From Companilactobacillus nodensis DSM 19682 = JCM 14932 = NBRC 107160 (GTDB taxonomy: Bacteria > Bacillota > Bacilli > Lactobacillales > Lactobacillaceae), in NCBI RefSeq assembly GCF_000615905.1, contig NZ_BAMN01000015.1, positions 1 through 51,596 of the forward strand: a DNA stretch of 51,596 nucleotides, read 5' to 3'. The notes beneath the pieces are model-generated. The model saw only the letters and a list, made by a program, of their open reading frames with translations. It ran no database searches and was not told where the DNA came from. This document shows, piece after piece, positions 1-8,291 of the stretch; position 1 is the stretch's first letter, and every line of letters begins with the position of its first letter. The position numbers and the translations under genes are program-made.

Positions 1-70
1 ATACTAAGTTTTATATTTTTGCTATCTCCTTTTTTGATACAATGTAAGAAATTAATTAAGGGGAGAAACA

Positions 71-1487
71 ATGCAAGGACGTAATAAAAAAATTATTTAT
101 TCGATCCTGATCGTCTTGGCAGTCGTCAGTTATCTGGTTCTTACCAGTTCCAACTGGAGTCAAGGCAGCAGGTTGGCATACTTTCGCAATTTTTGTGGGC
201 TTTATTTTGGGGTGTTTATTAAACGTTGCACCGCTAGCAATATTAGCAATCATTATGATGGCGGTATTGACGATATCCCAGGCAATGCCGGCGATGATGG
301 TTTACGCCGGATTTGGTAACAGTGCCGTTTGGCTGATCATGTTTGCCTTTTTTGTGGCCATTGGTTTTCGGACGACTAGACTAGGATTTCGGATCGCTTA
401 TTATTTGATCTATCGGTTTGGTCATTCTTCATTGGCATTATCATATGTTCTGACAATTTGTGATGTTATCATGGCACCATTTGTGCCAAACACGAACGCC
501 CGTGGAGCCGGAGTGCTCTACCCGATTACGATGTCACTTTCGAAGTCACTCGGTTCAGAGCCAGATGACGGTACGCAGAACAAAATCGGTTCGTATTTGT
601 TATTAACGAGTTTTCATCAGAATCTGATTGCTGGTTCATTATTTTTAACGGCAATGGCAACTAATCCACTCGCTATCAGTATGGGGAAGAGCGTTTTTCA
701 TATTTCTATCTCATGGTTGGATTGGTTCAAATATACGTCAGTTCCAAGTATTTTGGCTTTGATCATCGTTCCACTGGTAATTTATTTTATCCACAAACCA
801 GAGTTGAAAAAAATTCCTAATGCGCAGAGTTTTGCGAAGCAGGAATTGGATAAGATGGGCAAAATTTCACTCAAGGAAGGCATCATGGTGGCGGTCTTTG
901 TTCTGATGATCATCCTGTGGGCAACGACGCAATTTACTAATTTGGATAATACCAGTATTGCCTTGTTGGGATTAGCAATTCTTATTGTGACGGGAATCAT
1001 TGGTTTGGATGATATTTTAGCTGAGAAAAAAGTTTGGAATATTTTCTTATGGTTGCCGCCGTTAATGGCAATCACGCCATACTTAGCACAAACAGGTGTC
1101 ATCGAATGGTTCAAGAATATTATGGCAAATAGTGTTAAGGGTATGAGTCTGACACTAGCATTTATTATTTTGGCATTAGTATATTTATATATTCATTATT
1201 TCTTTACCAGTGTGTTAGTCCATATGCAGGCATTATACATTCCGTTTGCGACAGTCCTAGTTAGTTTGGGCGCAAATCCGACAATGGTCATTATGATGTT
1301 TGCCATGTTGACATGTATTTCTCCAAGTACGACACATTATGGGACCGGAACGGCTTCAATTTATTTTGCGACTGGTTATGTAACGCAAAAAGAATGGTGG
1401 CGCGTTGGTTTCATAGTTTCGTTAACTGAATTCTTGATCTTCATGGTTATTGGACTAGGTTGGTGGAAACTGCTAGGAATGTTTTAA
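71..1487 (+). CDS. DASS-family anion (di/tricarboxylate) transporter, one apparent frameshift
   Basis: Membrane carrier of the divalent anion:sodium symporter family (SLC13/CitT-like), expected to move malate, succinate, citrate or similar acids across the cytoplasmic membrane. About 471 residues once the reading frame is repaired. The ATG at 71 follows the ribosome site AAGGGGAG. Roughly a dozen hydrophobic segments are visible. Family hallmarks are a PNTNARGAG stretch in the first half and an STTHYGTGTA stretch near the C-terminus. The frame changes between 161 and 170: the N-terminal frame runs to ...SNWSQ, and AGWHTFAIFVGFILG continues in another frame. One extra G near 164 or a two-base loss would explain it. 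The substrate cannot be read from sequence. The gene is otherwise intact, so error is likelier than decay. Confidence 0.8.
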
Positions 1488-1502
1488 ATAAGTTGGAACT
1501 AA

Positions 1503-1545
1503 AAAATCCCTCACAAGAATAAACTCAATTCTTGTGGGGGATTTT
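1503..1545 (+). terminator. Rho-independent terminator after the anion transporter
   Basis: An 18-bp stem (AAAATCCCTCACAAGAAT pairing with ATTCTTGTGGGGGATTTT, one G-T wobble) with an 8-base loop. It ends in a T-rich tract on + and an A-tract on the other side, so it may act in both directions. Confidence 0.85.
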
Positions 1546-1569
1546 AATTTGATTTTAGTTGTTAAACAA

Positions 1570-1744
1570 GCCGGAGGGAGTGAGTAGATGAAGCCAGCAG
1601 TGGAAGTAGTATAAGGACGTTAAACGTCCTTATACTACAAGACATGTTTTGAAATTCACGATTTATGTGAAGTTCAAAACCGAGGTTCGAGGCCAAGGCT
1701 CGAACCGGTCTCACAGCAGGCGTAATCTACTCACCCCCGGAGGC
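1570..1744 (+). repeat. Family A structured element, copy A1 (outer stem plus three hairpins)
   Basis: No gene is visible here. The outer arms 1570-1589 and 1725-1744 are inverted repeats (16 of 20 positions pair). Inside are three consecutive hairpins: 1606-1620 with 1624-1638 (15 perfect pairs, 3-base loop), 1646-1659 with 1667-1680 (13 of 14), and 1684-1694 with 1697-1706. It shares with copies A2 and A3 the left end GCCGGAGGG, a TTTTGA...TTCAAAA hairpin base, a following CGAG, and CCGGTC after the third hairpin. It lies between the transporter terminator and the mscL stop codon, which begins 4 bases beyond its right arm. Its nature (structured RNA, MITE-like DNA or both) is unknown to me. 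Confidence 0.8.
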
Positions 1745-1748
1745 GGAA

Positions 1749-2162
1749 CTACCTTCTTTTATCCTTTTCCTGATCACGTAATTGTTGATAACGTAACAAA
1801 TCACGAATCTGTTGTAAGTATTCAAGTTGAGGATCAAGTTCCTCGACACTTTCGTCGAACTTACTCTTAGAACCATCACGACGCATCTTATTCATTAATT
1901 TAACAATTGTGAAGATAACGAACATGATGATCAGGAAGTTGATCAAAGCATTGACGAAGTCACCAATTTGGAAACTAGCACCAAGTACAACAAACTTCAT
2001 TTCTGATAAGTTGATTTGACCAATCAAAATACCTAATAATGGATTAATGATATAAGTAGTTAACGCTGATACCAAGTTATTAAAGGCGGCACCAACGATA
2101 ACACCAACAGCCAGGTCAACGACACTACCACGAGAGATAAACTCTTGAAATTCTTTAAACAT
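1749..2162 (-). CDS. mscL: Large-conductance mechanosensitive channel MscL
   Basis: Homopentameric cytoplasmic-membrane channel that opens under high membrane tension and releases solutes during osmotic downshock. At 137 residues it has the family's normal size. The N-terminus MFKEFQEFISRGSVVDLAVG is the typical amphipathic start followed by TM1 (about 14-45). TM2 lies near 66-95 (VNALINFLIIMFVIFTIV), and the C-terminal helix is charged (residues 105-137). Start ATG at 2162, preceded by AAAGGAGAG. It is a single gene, facing the anion transporter; its stop abuts family A copy A1. Annotation is very secure. Confidence 0.96.
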   Translation of the reverse strand: MFKEFQEFISRGSVVDLAVGVIVGAAFNNLVSALTTYIINPLLGILIGQINLSEMKFVVLGASFQIGDFVNALINFLIIMFVIFTIVKLMNKMRRDGSKSKFDESVEELDPQLEYLQQIRDLLRYQQLRDQEKDKRR

Positions 2163-2238
2163 TAAGTGGCTCTCCTTTACAGTTTTGAATATACTGACTA
2201 CTTTACTATAAATTCGGAAGGGTGTAACAATAAATTAA

Positions 2239-2916
2239 TTATTTTTTGGCGAGGTCATAGCTGGCGTCAATCCGTTTGAATAATTCTTCATTCGAGAGGC
2301 TGCCGTCGAGATAGATCGTGTACCAGTGTTTTTTGTTCATGTGATAACTGGGGAAGAAAACCTTGTTATCAATCACATCTTCTAAGTCATCGGTCTCAAT
2401 TCTGAGGTCAATTATCTCAATATCGTCATCGGATTCTAAACCAATCTTATCGCCACTGAGACCAATAGTTAGACAGAACCATTTATTATTGTCGGGTCTA
2501 CGCCAGATAGCATTTTTGGGAAATCTTTTCCACAAGAATTCTAGGTCACTGTCGTACTTGTCTTTGATGTATTTACTGATAGCTTTAATCTGTTTTGTTT
2601 TGAAGACATTGGAGTCGAAACACTTTGACGAAATATTGGCGATAACATCGAGATAGGCGGTTCTAACCTCATTGACGAAGGCACCATTAGCCTGCGGGTC
2701 TAGATGGAGATTGTATATTTCACCATTACTGTCGATTAATTTAGTAGTCAAGTCTCCGTTGGAACTGAGTCCAATCGATAGGTTGAATTGGTTATCAAGA
2801 ATAGTAGTTTGGAAACTATATTGATCTGGTGCAGTTTTTTTGAAGCCAAATTTCAGTGCTTTATTTTCGTTAAATTTTTTGTCCTTGAATACATTGTCCG
2901 TTATTGCGGTTGCCAA
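2239..2916 (-). CDS. MmcQ/YjbR family protein
   Basis: A 225-residue protein whose C-terminal half (about 110-225) matches the MmcQ/YjbR fold: a FPKNAIWRRPDNNKWFCLT segment and a closing NKKHWYTIYLDGS segment typical of this family. YjbR-like domains have a DNA-binding-like alpha/beta fold, but no specific function is established that I can apply here. The N-terminal half (1-105) looks like an extra domain fused before it, as in other longer lactobacillar members. The start is a TTG at 2916 behind AGGGGGAAAT. It lies downstream of glpD on the same strand but is separated from it by a terminator. Confidence 0.75.
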   Translation of the reverse strand: MATAITDNVFKDKKFNENKALKFGFKKTAPDQYSFQTTILDNQFNLSIGLSSNGDLTTKLIDSNGEIYNLHLDPQANGAFVNEVRTAYLDVIANISSKCFDSNVFKTKQIKAISKYIKDKYDSDLEFLWKRFPKNAIWRRPDNNKWFCLTIGLSGDKIGLESDDDIEIIDLRIETDDLEDVIDNKVFFPSYHMNKKHWYTIYLDGSLSNEELFKRIDASYDLAKK

Positions 2917-2935
2917 GATATTTCCCCCTAAAAAT

Positions 2936-2965
2936 AAAAGACCTGTCCAATTAGACAGGTCTTTT
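2936..2965. terminator. Terminator between glpD and the YjbR gene
   Basis: AAAAGACCTGTC paired perfectly with GACAGGTCTTTT across a 6-base loop, symmetric enough to act in both directions. It sits just past the glpD stop, so its main job is probably ending glpD transcription. Confidence 0.88.
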
Positions 2966-2971
2966 GATTAA

Positions 2972-4672
2972 TTAAATTTCTTTTGCGATATGTGCGTGAT
3001 AAGCATCTTTGATGTCGCTCAAATCAGTTAACTTGAGCTTTTCATTGACCTCGTCAGTCATAGCCTGTTTCGTATCTGCATCCCAATTGTAGAATTCGGC
3101 CATATAATCGATCACGGCATCTTCAATATCTTTCATGTGATTGATATCAAATAACATTTGGCTGCTACGACGAAGTAAGTAATCAATTGGATGTTCAACC
3201 ATTTCTGCCTGTAATCCATATTGTAGCATTGCCCAGTCGACACGTGGAAGATTATCCTTGGTTTCTTCATCAGGTAATAAGTCATAGATATCAGTCACGT
3301 TTGAACCGTATCTTTGAACTAGTTTTTCGGCGTCTTCACGATCCAAGTCGAAGTTGACGATACCTTGTTCGGCCATTTCATCGAAATAGAGCTTCCAGCC
3401 TTCGTCTCCACCAACTTCACCACCGGATAGAGTTAGGTTCTCAGTTTGTTGTGATTGATATTCGTAGTCAGTTTCATTCGATAATTCGAAGGCGACTTCG
3501 TTGACGATCTTTTCGGCCATTTTACGATAGCCGGTTAATTTACCACCAGCAATTGATAATAATCCTGAGTCTGACTTGAAGATTTCATCTTTACGAGAAA
3601 TCTCTGAAGGTGATTTACCTTCTTCTTGAATCAATGGACGAACACCTGACCAACCAGTTTCTACATCATCTGGAGTTAGTTGTTCTGGCAAGTCGAACAT
3701 TTGATTTGCGGCAGCTAAGATATAAGTTACGTCTTTGATAGTTATATTTGGTTCCTTAGGATCATCAGTCCAAGTTGTATCAGTTGTTCCGATATAGGTC
3801 TTACCTTCACGAGGAATGGCGAACATCATTCGGCCATCGTGAAAAGGTGTATCGAAGTAAATTGAGTTGGAGATAGGGAAGTTTTCGTGGTCGATAACTA
3901 AGTGAACACCCTTAGTTAAGTGCAAGTGTTTGCCTTCATTAGAACCGTCCATATCTCTGATTTCGTCGACCCAAGGTCCACAAGAATTAACAACTTTTTT
4001 GGCGTGGATCTCGCCAGTTTTGCCAGTGACCATATCTTTGAAGATCACGCCGCAAACTTTGTTTTCAGCATCGTATAACAAGCCGGTGACCTTAGTATAG
4101 TTAGCAATTAAAGCACCGAGTTCGTTGGCTTTTTTGACTACTTCCAATGTCAATCTGGCATCATCAGTCCGGTATTCGACGTAGACACCTGAACCCTTGA
4201 GATTCTCACTCTTGATGAAAGGCTCACGGTCAACAGTTTTCTGTGGATCAAGCATGTACTTACGTTCAGAAGACTTAACTTGTGCTAGTCGGTCGTAAAC
4301 ATCGAGGCCGATAGCAGTACTGAATGGTCCAAAAGTTCCGCCATCATAAAATGGTAGCATCATTTTCAAAGGAGTTGTGATTTGTGGGGCATTGTTATAA
4401 ACAATGGCACGTTCGCTACCAACTTCGTGAACTTCATTGATAGCAGCTTGTTTCAAGTAACGCAGTCCACCGTGGACTAACTTCGTTGAACGACTTGATG
4501 TTCCTGAAGCAAAGTCACGCATTTCGACTAGACCGGTCTTCAAGCCACGAGTCTGGGCATCAAGTGTGATTCCTGATCCGGTGATACCACCACCGATGAC
4601 CAAGAGATCAAGCTCACCATCTTGCATAGCTTGTAAGTTGTCGTTTCTAGTTTTTTCTGAGAATTCTTTCAT
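2972..4672 (-). CDS. glpD: Glycerol-3-phosphate dehydrogenase/oxidase (GlpD type)
   Basis: FAD-dependent, membrane-associated enzyme oxidising sn-glycerol-3-phosphate to dihydroxyacetone phosphate. It has 566 residues. The FAD dinucleotide-binding motif GGGITGSG is at 27-34, followed by the family signature FASGTSSRSTKLVHGGLRYL near 54-73, and a GGKLTGYRKMAE motif lies near residue 380. Its length is close to Bacillus GlpD (about 555) and shorter than the oxygen-using GlpO forms of about 610 residues, so I call it GlpD-like; the electron acceptor is not determined by sequence. Start ATG at 4672 with a strong site TAGGAGGAA. A cre-like sequence lies about 60 bases upstream, suggesting catabolite control. 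Confidence 0.92.
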   Translation of the reverse strand: MKEFSEKTRNDNLQAMQDGELDLLVIGGGITGSGITLDAQTRGLKTGLVEMRDFASGTSSRSTKLVHGGLRYLKQAAINEVHEVGSERAIVYNNAPQITTPLKMMLPFYDGGTFGPFSTAIGLDVYDRLAQVKSSERKYMLDPQKTVDREPFIKSENLKGSGVYVEYRTDDARLTLEVVKKANELGALIANYTKVTGLLYDAENKVCGVIFKDMVTGKTGEIHAKKVVNSCGPWVDEIRDMDGSNEGKHLHLTKGVHLVIDHENFPISNSIYFDTPFHDGRMMFAIPREGKTYIGTTDTTWTDDPKEPNITIKDVTYILAAANQMFDLPEQLTPDDVETGWSGVRPLIQEEGKSPSEISRKDEIFKSDSGLLSIAGGKLTGYRKMAEKIVNEVAFELSNETDYEYQSQQTENLTLSGGEVGGDEGWKLYFDEMAEQGIVNFDLDREDAEKLVQRYGSNVTDIYDLLPDEETKDNLPRVDWAMLQYGLQAEMVEHPIDYLLRRSSQMLFDINHMKDIEDAVIDYMAEFYNWDADTKQAMTDEVNEKLKLTDLSDIKDAYHAHIAKEI

Positions 4673-4730
4673 TGAGTGTTCCTCCTAAAAAAGTTCATTT
4701 GCTTATAGTTTAGTAAATTAAGCAAAAAAC

Positions 4731-4743
4731 TGGAAGCGTTTCA
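4731..4743 (-). promoter_or_regulatory. Possible CcpA (cre-like) site upstream of glpD
   Basis: TGGAAGCGTTTCA resembles the catabolite-responsive element core (AAGCGTT), but the 3' half is one base shorter than the usual consensus. It lies about 60 bases upstream of the glpD start, in a place suited to CcpA control of glycerol use. The missing base could be real or another sequence error. Confidence 0.4.
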
Positions 4744-4764
4744 CCTTGGAACAGGATACAAATC

Positions 4765-6105
4765 TTAGATGATAGAATCGTTATGGATGTGGCTTTGGAA
4801 TTCTACGTATGCGTCACTGAAAATATCACTCGGATGTTCGATCAGCATTGACTTAGGAAAATAGAAGCGTTCATCCCCAGAAATCTTACCAGTCAAGGCA
4901 TTGACTAGATTACTGATAGTCGAAAGTTCAATCAGTGAACCATCGTCATTCATGATCTCGATTTGGGTACGACTCTTATTACTATTAGGACTGTACGTAT
5001 CGTATGGTAAGTCGTAACTAGTATTGATAGCTGTGTAATATTTCTTATCAAAACCAGCGCTCTCAACAATATCGGCTAGTTCTGGTAACATTTTTTCGGT
5101 TACTTGATTGTATTCAGCAGATTTGAATGGCTTACGATTTAAGAAACGATGTGCCAAGTCCTTGAGTATTTCGTCAGGATAATCTTGCCATAAGGTGAAG
5201 TAGGTATTTAGAACCCCGTCATCTAGTAATAAGTAATCATTGATACTAACATGATTCTCGAAGAATGGTATCAACAAACTAGGCATCTCGAAGTCATTCA
5301 TGTGGTTGTGTTCGTACAAGTCCTTAGCGCGTTGTAATAACTTCGTTAGAACAACTTCCATACCACGTGATACGGGATGGAAATAAACTTGTTGATACAT
5401 CTGAAATCTTGAGAGCACATAATCTTCAACGGCATGCATCCCATCATTATCGAAGGCGATTCCGTCTTTGTAGGGACGCATAACACGGAGGATTCTAGTT
5501 AGGTCGAACATTCCGTACTTGGTACCAGTGAAGTAGGCGTCACGTAGTAAGTAATCCATTCGGTCGGCGTCGATTTGGCTGGAGATCATTTGGACAACTT
5601 GAGGATTCTCATATGTGTGAGCAATAACGCCAGCAACTTTTTCAGGGAAGTCAGCAGATACTTTGCGCAATACTTGGTTGATCTCAGTTTCTGGTGATGT
5701 GATTATTTCACGTGTCCAGGCTTCATGGTCGGTATTGAAGATGTGTTCGAAGGTATGTGAGTAAGGACCGTGGCCGACATCGTGCAGTAATGCAGCACAC
5801 AGTGCAACGATTCGTTCATTGTCATCCCACAAACCATCGCCGGGAGTCTTCGTTGGATAATTTCTTTGGAAGTTATCACAAATCTGGCGTGTTATTTCAT
5901 AGACACCCATACAGTGAGTGAAGCGGGAATGTTCAGCGCCTTGGAAGGTGAATGAAGCAGTTCCCAGTTGTTTAACACGACGTAATCTCTGGAATTCCTT
6001 GGTGTTGATCAAGTCGAGGATCACTCGATGTTGAACGTGGATATAGTTGTGGATCGGATCACGGAAAACTTTTTCTCTAGGTAACATTTCGAGATTATAA
6101 GTCAT
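4765..6105 (-). CDS. HD-domain phosphohydrolase (YwfO-like)
   Basis: A 446-residue metal-dependent HD-superfamily protein related to dGTP triphosphohydrolases and to Bacillus YwfO. The metal-binding residues are visible: His59 and His64 in the HSRFTH segment, His108-Asp109 in LLHDVGHGPYSH, and Asp179 in the QIDADRMDYLLRDA segment (position approximate). The segment FRDPIHNYIHV at 14-24 is the usual N-terminal signature. The likely substrate is a deoxynucleotide or another nucleotide, but this is not decided by sequence. Its ATG overlaps the lipL stop as TAATG, so the two genes are translationally coupled. They are also neighbours in other Firmicutes. Confidence 0.85.
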   Translation of the reverse strand: MTYNLEMLPREKVFRDPIHNYIHVQHRVILDLINTKEFQRLRRVKQLGTASFTFQGAEHSRFTHCMGVYEITRQICDNFQRNYPTKTPGDGLWDDNERIVALCAALLHDVGHGPYSHTFEHIFNTDHEAWTREIITSPETEINQVLRKVSADFPEKVAGVIAHTYENPQVVQMISSQIDADRMDYLLRDAYFTGTKYGMFDLTRILRVMRPYKDGIAFDNDGMHAVEDYVLSRFQMYQQVYFHPVSRGMEVVLTKLLQRAKDLYEHNHMNDFEMPSLLIPFFENHVSINDYLLLDDGVLNTYFTLWQDYPDEILKDLAHRFLNRKPFKSAEYNQVTEKMLPELADIVESAGFDKKYYTAINTSYDLPYDTYSPNSNKSRTQIEIMNDDGSLIELSTISNLVNALTGKISGDERFYFPKSMLIEHPSDIFSDAYVEFQSHIHNDSII

Positions 6106-6935
6106 TATTTTTCCCCCAGTAGTAGTTTTTTGTTTTTGTAGATAAGATCATCCATAGTTTGGTTATAAGCATCTTTATAAGGTAATGATTCTCTAACGAT
6201 ATTGAAGTTTCCGCGGTCGATATTGTAGTCACTAGTACTTAATTCATCAAGAATTCTTTGCTTGGCAATGTCGATTGTTAATGGAGTATCGAGCATTTCA
6301 TCCAGATCAGTCATACAGTGGACGTCGATGTCAGGGTATTCAATATTTTCGTGTTTTGGATAATTACTAATTTCATAAAAATCTTTCATTAATTGCGAGC
6401 GTTTCTTCTGGTCACCTGTTACACTGATATAGGCCATAATTGCCACAGCGTTTCCGGCACGGCGTTGAGATATTCCGGCAATTTTTTTACCGTCGATACT
6501 CAAGTCGTAGGTGCCAGGACAGTATGAACGAGTGATCTCGCCAGTTTTAATTTTGTCAGAAAAACTTTTTTGCATAATTTGGTGCATCTGTTCATATGCT
6601 TGGTCAATTGTGATATTGTTTTTATTTGGTAAAAACAATGTAAAATTGAGAATGCCTGAATCTGTGACGACACCTAGTCCACCAGAGTTTCTAACGTAGT
6701 AGATGTAATTTTTTTCTTCTAGGCGTCGCATGCCACCGGCAATATTCTTGAGTCGCTGGTCTTGTAGACCTAGGATGACAGTGGGTGGTGTGGTCCAAAA
6801 ATGAGCCACAGGGATGGAATTCTCAGAGACGAATTTTAAAATTGCTCCCGTATCTGCAAAAGGTACGAGCATATCTTCGTCTTTAATTATTTGTTGATTG
6901 TATAATAGAATTGTATTGTCTAATGATTTATTCAT
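6105..6935 (-). CDS. Lipoate/octanoate transferase family protein (LipL-like)
   Basis: A 276-residue member of the BPL/LplA/LipB superfamily. The catalytic cysteine is visible at 139 in RSYCPGTYDLSI, followed by the conserved lysines 150-151 in DGKKIAGISQRR. The substrate-binding RNSGGLGVV loop is at 82-90. The cysteine mechanism matches LipL (octanoyl-[GcvH]:protein N-octanoyltransferase), which passes an octanoyl or lipoyl group from GcvH to E2 subunits. Lactobacilli often lack the full lipoate biosynthesis route, so salvage or transfer of lipoyl groups is the likely role. First gene of a two-gene unit with the HD hydrolase; start ATG at 6935. Confidence 0.82.
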   Translation of the reverse strand: MNKSLDNTILLYNQQIIKDEDMLVPFADTGAILKFVSENSIPVAHFWTTPPTVILGLQDQRLKNIAGGMRRLEEKNYIYYVRNSGGLGVVTDSGILNFTLFLPNKNNITIDQAYEQMHQIMQKSFSDKIKTGEITRSYCPGTYDLSIDGKKIAGISQRRAGNAVAIMAYISVTGDQKKRSQLMKDFYEISNYPKHENIEYPDIDVHCMTDLDEMLDTPLTIDIAKQRILDELSTSDYNIDRGNFNIVRESLPYKDAYNQTMDDLIYKNKKLLLGEK

Positions 6936-6998
6936 TTAAGTAATCACTTCTTTAAGATTAATTGTTATTCTAATTTTAGCATGTAGAGGCGTCGTATA

Positions 6999-7439
6999 TT
7001 GGAAAATAACAGTGAGAATATAAATGTAGAACTAAATATGGAAACTCTTCAGTCTGGAGAGCTGACTCATACAAAGATTGCGGAACCTGGTAAGTTTACT
7101 AGGATCGGCAAGTCGATGTACTTAAGATTTAACGAAAGTCTAGAAAATAATGATACAGCTTCGATCTTAGTTAAGGTCACTGATAGTGGAGAGATCCATG
7201 TCAAACGTGTATCAAAATCAAATAACTTAGCATCACTATTATATTTTACTCATAAAAGTCATAACAGTGGACATCTGGAAACAGAGTACGGAACAATGTT
7301 ACTTCATACTTTTACGAAGGATTCAGCGGTCGAAATCGTTAACCGACCACTATCTGGAAAGATAAACATTGATTATGATTTGATTTATGACAATAATGTA
7401 GTAGGTAATTACAAGTTTCGATTGATTTTTAGTGCTTGA
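6999..7439 (+). CDS. DUF1934 family beta-barrel protein (YwiB-like)
   Basis: A 146-residue protein of the DUF1934/YwiB family, small calycin-like beta-barrels of unknown function that usually sit beside rpoE in Firmicutes. The sequence is soluble and strand-rich, with a YLRFNE segment near 40-46 and a closing YKFRLIF strand. The start is a TTG at 6999 behind TAGAGGCG. It runs divergently from lipL across a 63-base gap and is followed 46 bases later by rpoE. Assignment rests mostly on neighbourhood and general pattern. Confidence 0.7.
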   Translation: MENNSENINVELNMETLQSGELTHTKIAEPGKFTRIGKSMYLRFNESLENNDTASILVKVTDSGEIHVKRVSKSNNLASLLYFTHKSHNSGHLETEYGTMLLHTFTKDSAVEIVNRPLSGKINIDYDLIYDNNVVGNYKFRLIFSA

Positions 7440-7485
7440 CAATCTATCATTATAAATAAGACGCTGCGAAAGGACGTGTACCCGT

Positions 7486-8130
7486 TTGGAATTTGAAAAA
7501 TTCAAGAACCAAAACAAAGATGAGCTTTCTCTAATTGAGGTTGCTTACGAAATTCTTGATACAAGCAAGAAAGAGGCAATGAACTTTTCTGACATTGTTA
7601 ATAAGATTCAAGACTACTTAGGTAGATCAGATGATGATGTTAAGGAATCACTTCCTCAATTTTATACAGATTTAAATAATGACGGAAGTTTTCTTTCACT
7701 TGGTGAGAACGTTTGGGGATTGCGCAAATGGTACCCATTTGATTCTGTTGATGAAGAAGTTAATCATCCAGAAGACAACGGTACTGAAAATACACATAAG
7801 GCAGCCCAAAAGGTTAATGCCTTCATGAGTGATGACGCTGAAGATGATGACGTTGTTGACTACGATGATGACGCTGATTTGGACGTAAACGATATGGATG
7901 ATGACGACGAGAGTGATGGATCAACAAGTAATGGTCCTGATCTTTCTAAGTTTACTAATTCAGATCTTTCAGTTGATGATGATAGTGATGATGAACAAGA
8001 TACTGGCTTAGATGACGGTATTGAGGGTCAATTATCAGAGTTTGATGCTGATGACGAAGATGACGCTGACATCGATCTTGAAGACGATGATGATGACGAC
8101 TCAGACGATGACGAAGACGACGATATTTAA
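7486..8130 (+). CDS. rpoE: DNA-directed RNA polymerase delta subunit
   Basis: The delta subunit of Gram-positive RNA polymerase, which speeds recycling of the core enzyme and tunes promoter sensitivity to initiating nucleotides. It has 214 residues. A folded N-terminal HARE-type domain occupies about 1-90 (MEFEKFKNQ..., SLIEVAYEIL, GENVWGLRKWYPFD). From about residue 93 the chain is nearly all Asp, Glu and Ser, the expected unstructured polyanionic tail. The start is a TTG at 7486 after AAAGGACG. It lies directly before pyrG, as in Bacillus, but pyrG has its own promoter. Confidence 0.96.
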   Translation: MEFEKFKNQNKDELSLIEVAYEILDTSKKEAMNFSDIVNKIQDYLGRSDDDVKESLPQFYTDLNNDGSFLSLGENVWGLRKWYPFDSVDEEVNHPEDNGTENTHKAAQKVNAFMSDDAEDDDVVDYDDDADLDVNDMDDDDESDGSTSNGPDLSKFTNSDLSVDDDSDDEQDTGLDDGIEGQLSEFDADDEDDADIDLEDDDDDDSDDDEDDDI

Positions 8131-8147
8131 ATTTGTGAATTTAAAGT

Positions 8148-8176
8148 TTGACGATTTGGATAGATAACAGTATTAT
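8148..8176 (+). promoter_or_regulatory. pyrG promoter with GGGC start site
   Basis: -35 TTGACG (8148-8153), 17-base spacer, -10 TATTAT (8171-8176). The predicted start falls on GGGCTC at 8184-8189, the initially transcribed sequence used by CTP-sensitive reiterative transcription at Firmicute pyrG genes. Confidence 0.75.
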
Positions 8177-8183
8177 ATTGTTT

Positions 8184-8242
8184 GGGCTCTATTAGATTGT
8201 CTAATTACAAGTTCCCTGTTCAGTAGAATAGGGAACTTTTTT
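8184..8242 (+). promoter_or_regulatory. pyrG leader and attenuator terminator
   Basis: The leader begins with GGGCTC. An intrinsic terminator follows: AAGTTCCCT (8209-8217) pairs with AGGGAACTT (8230-8238), followed by T6. In the known pyrG mechanism, low CTP causes extra Gs to be added at the 5' end, and the G-run pairs with the C/T-rich 5' strand of the terminator (here TTCCCT), allowing readthrough. All the parts of that mechanism are visible, in the right order. It also lies where it would end rpoE transcripts. Confidence 0.75.
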
Positions 8243-8291
8243 ATTTTTGGTTGAGTAGGAATTCCCTAGAAAGAATATGTGGAGGAAAGCT

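Noticed and set aside
1649-1870. Open frame of 73 codons across family A copy A1 and the end of mscL
   Set aside because: It runs through the hairpins of A1 and antisense to mscL, has no ribosome site and resembles no protein family.
7486-8130. Repetitive Asp-rich region as a possible tandem repeat or expansion
   Set aside because: It is the normal acidic disordered tail of the RNA polymerase delta subunit, not an unusual DNA repeat.
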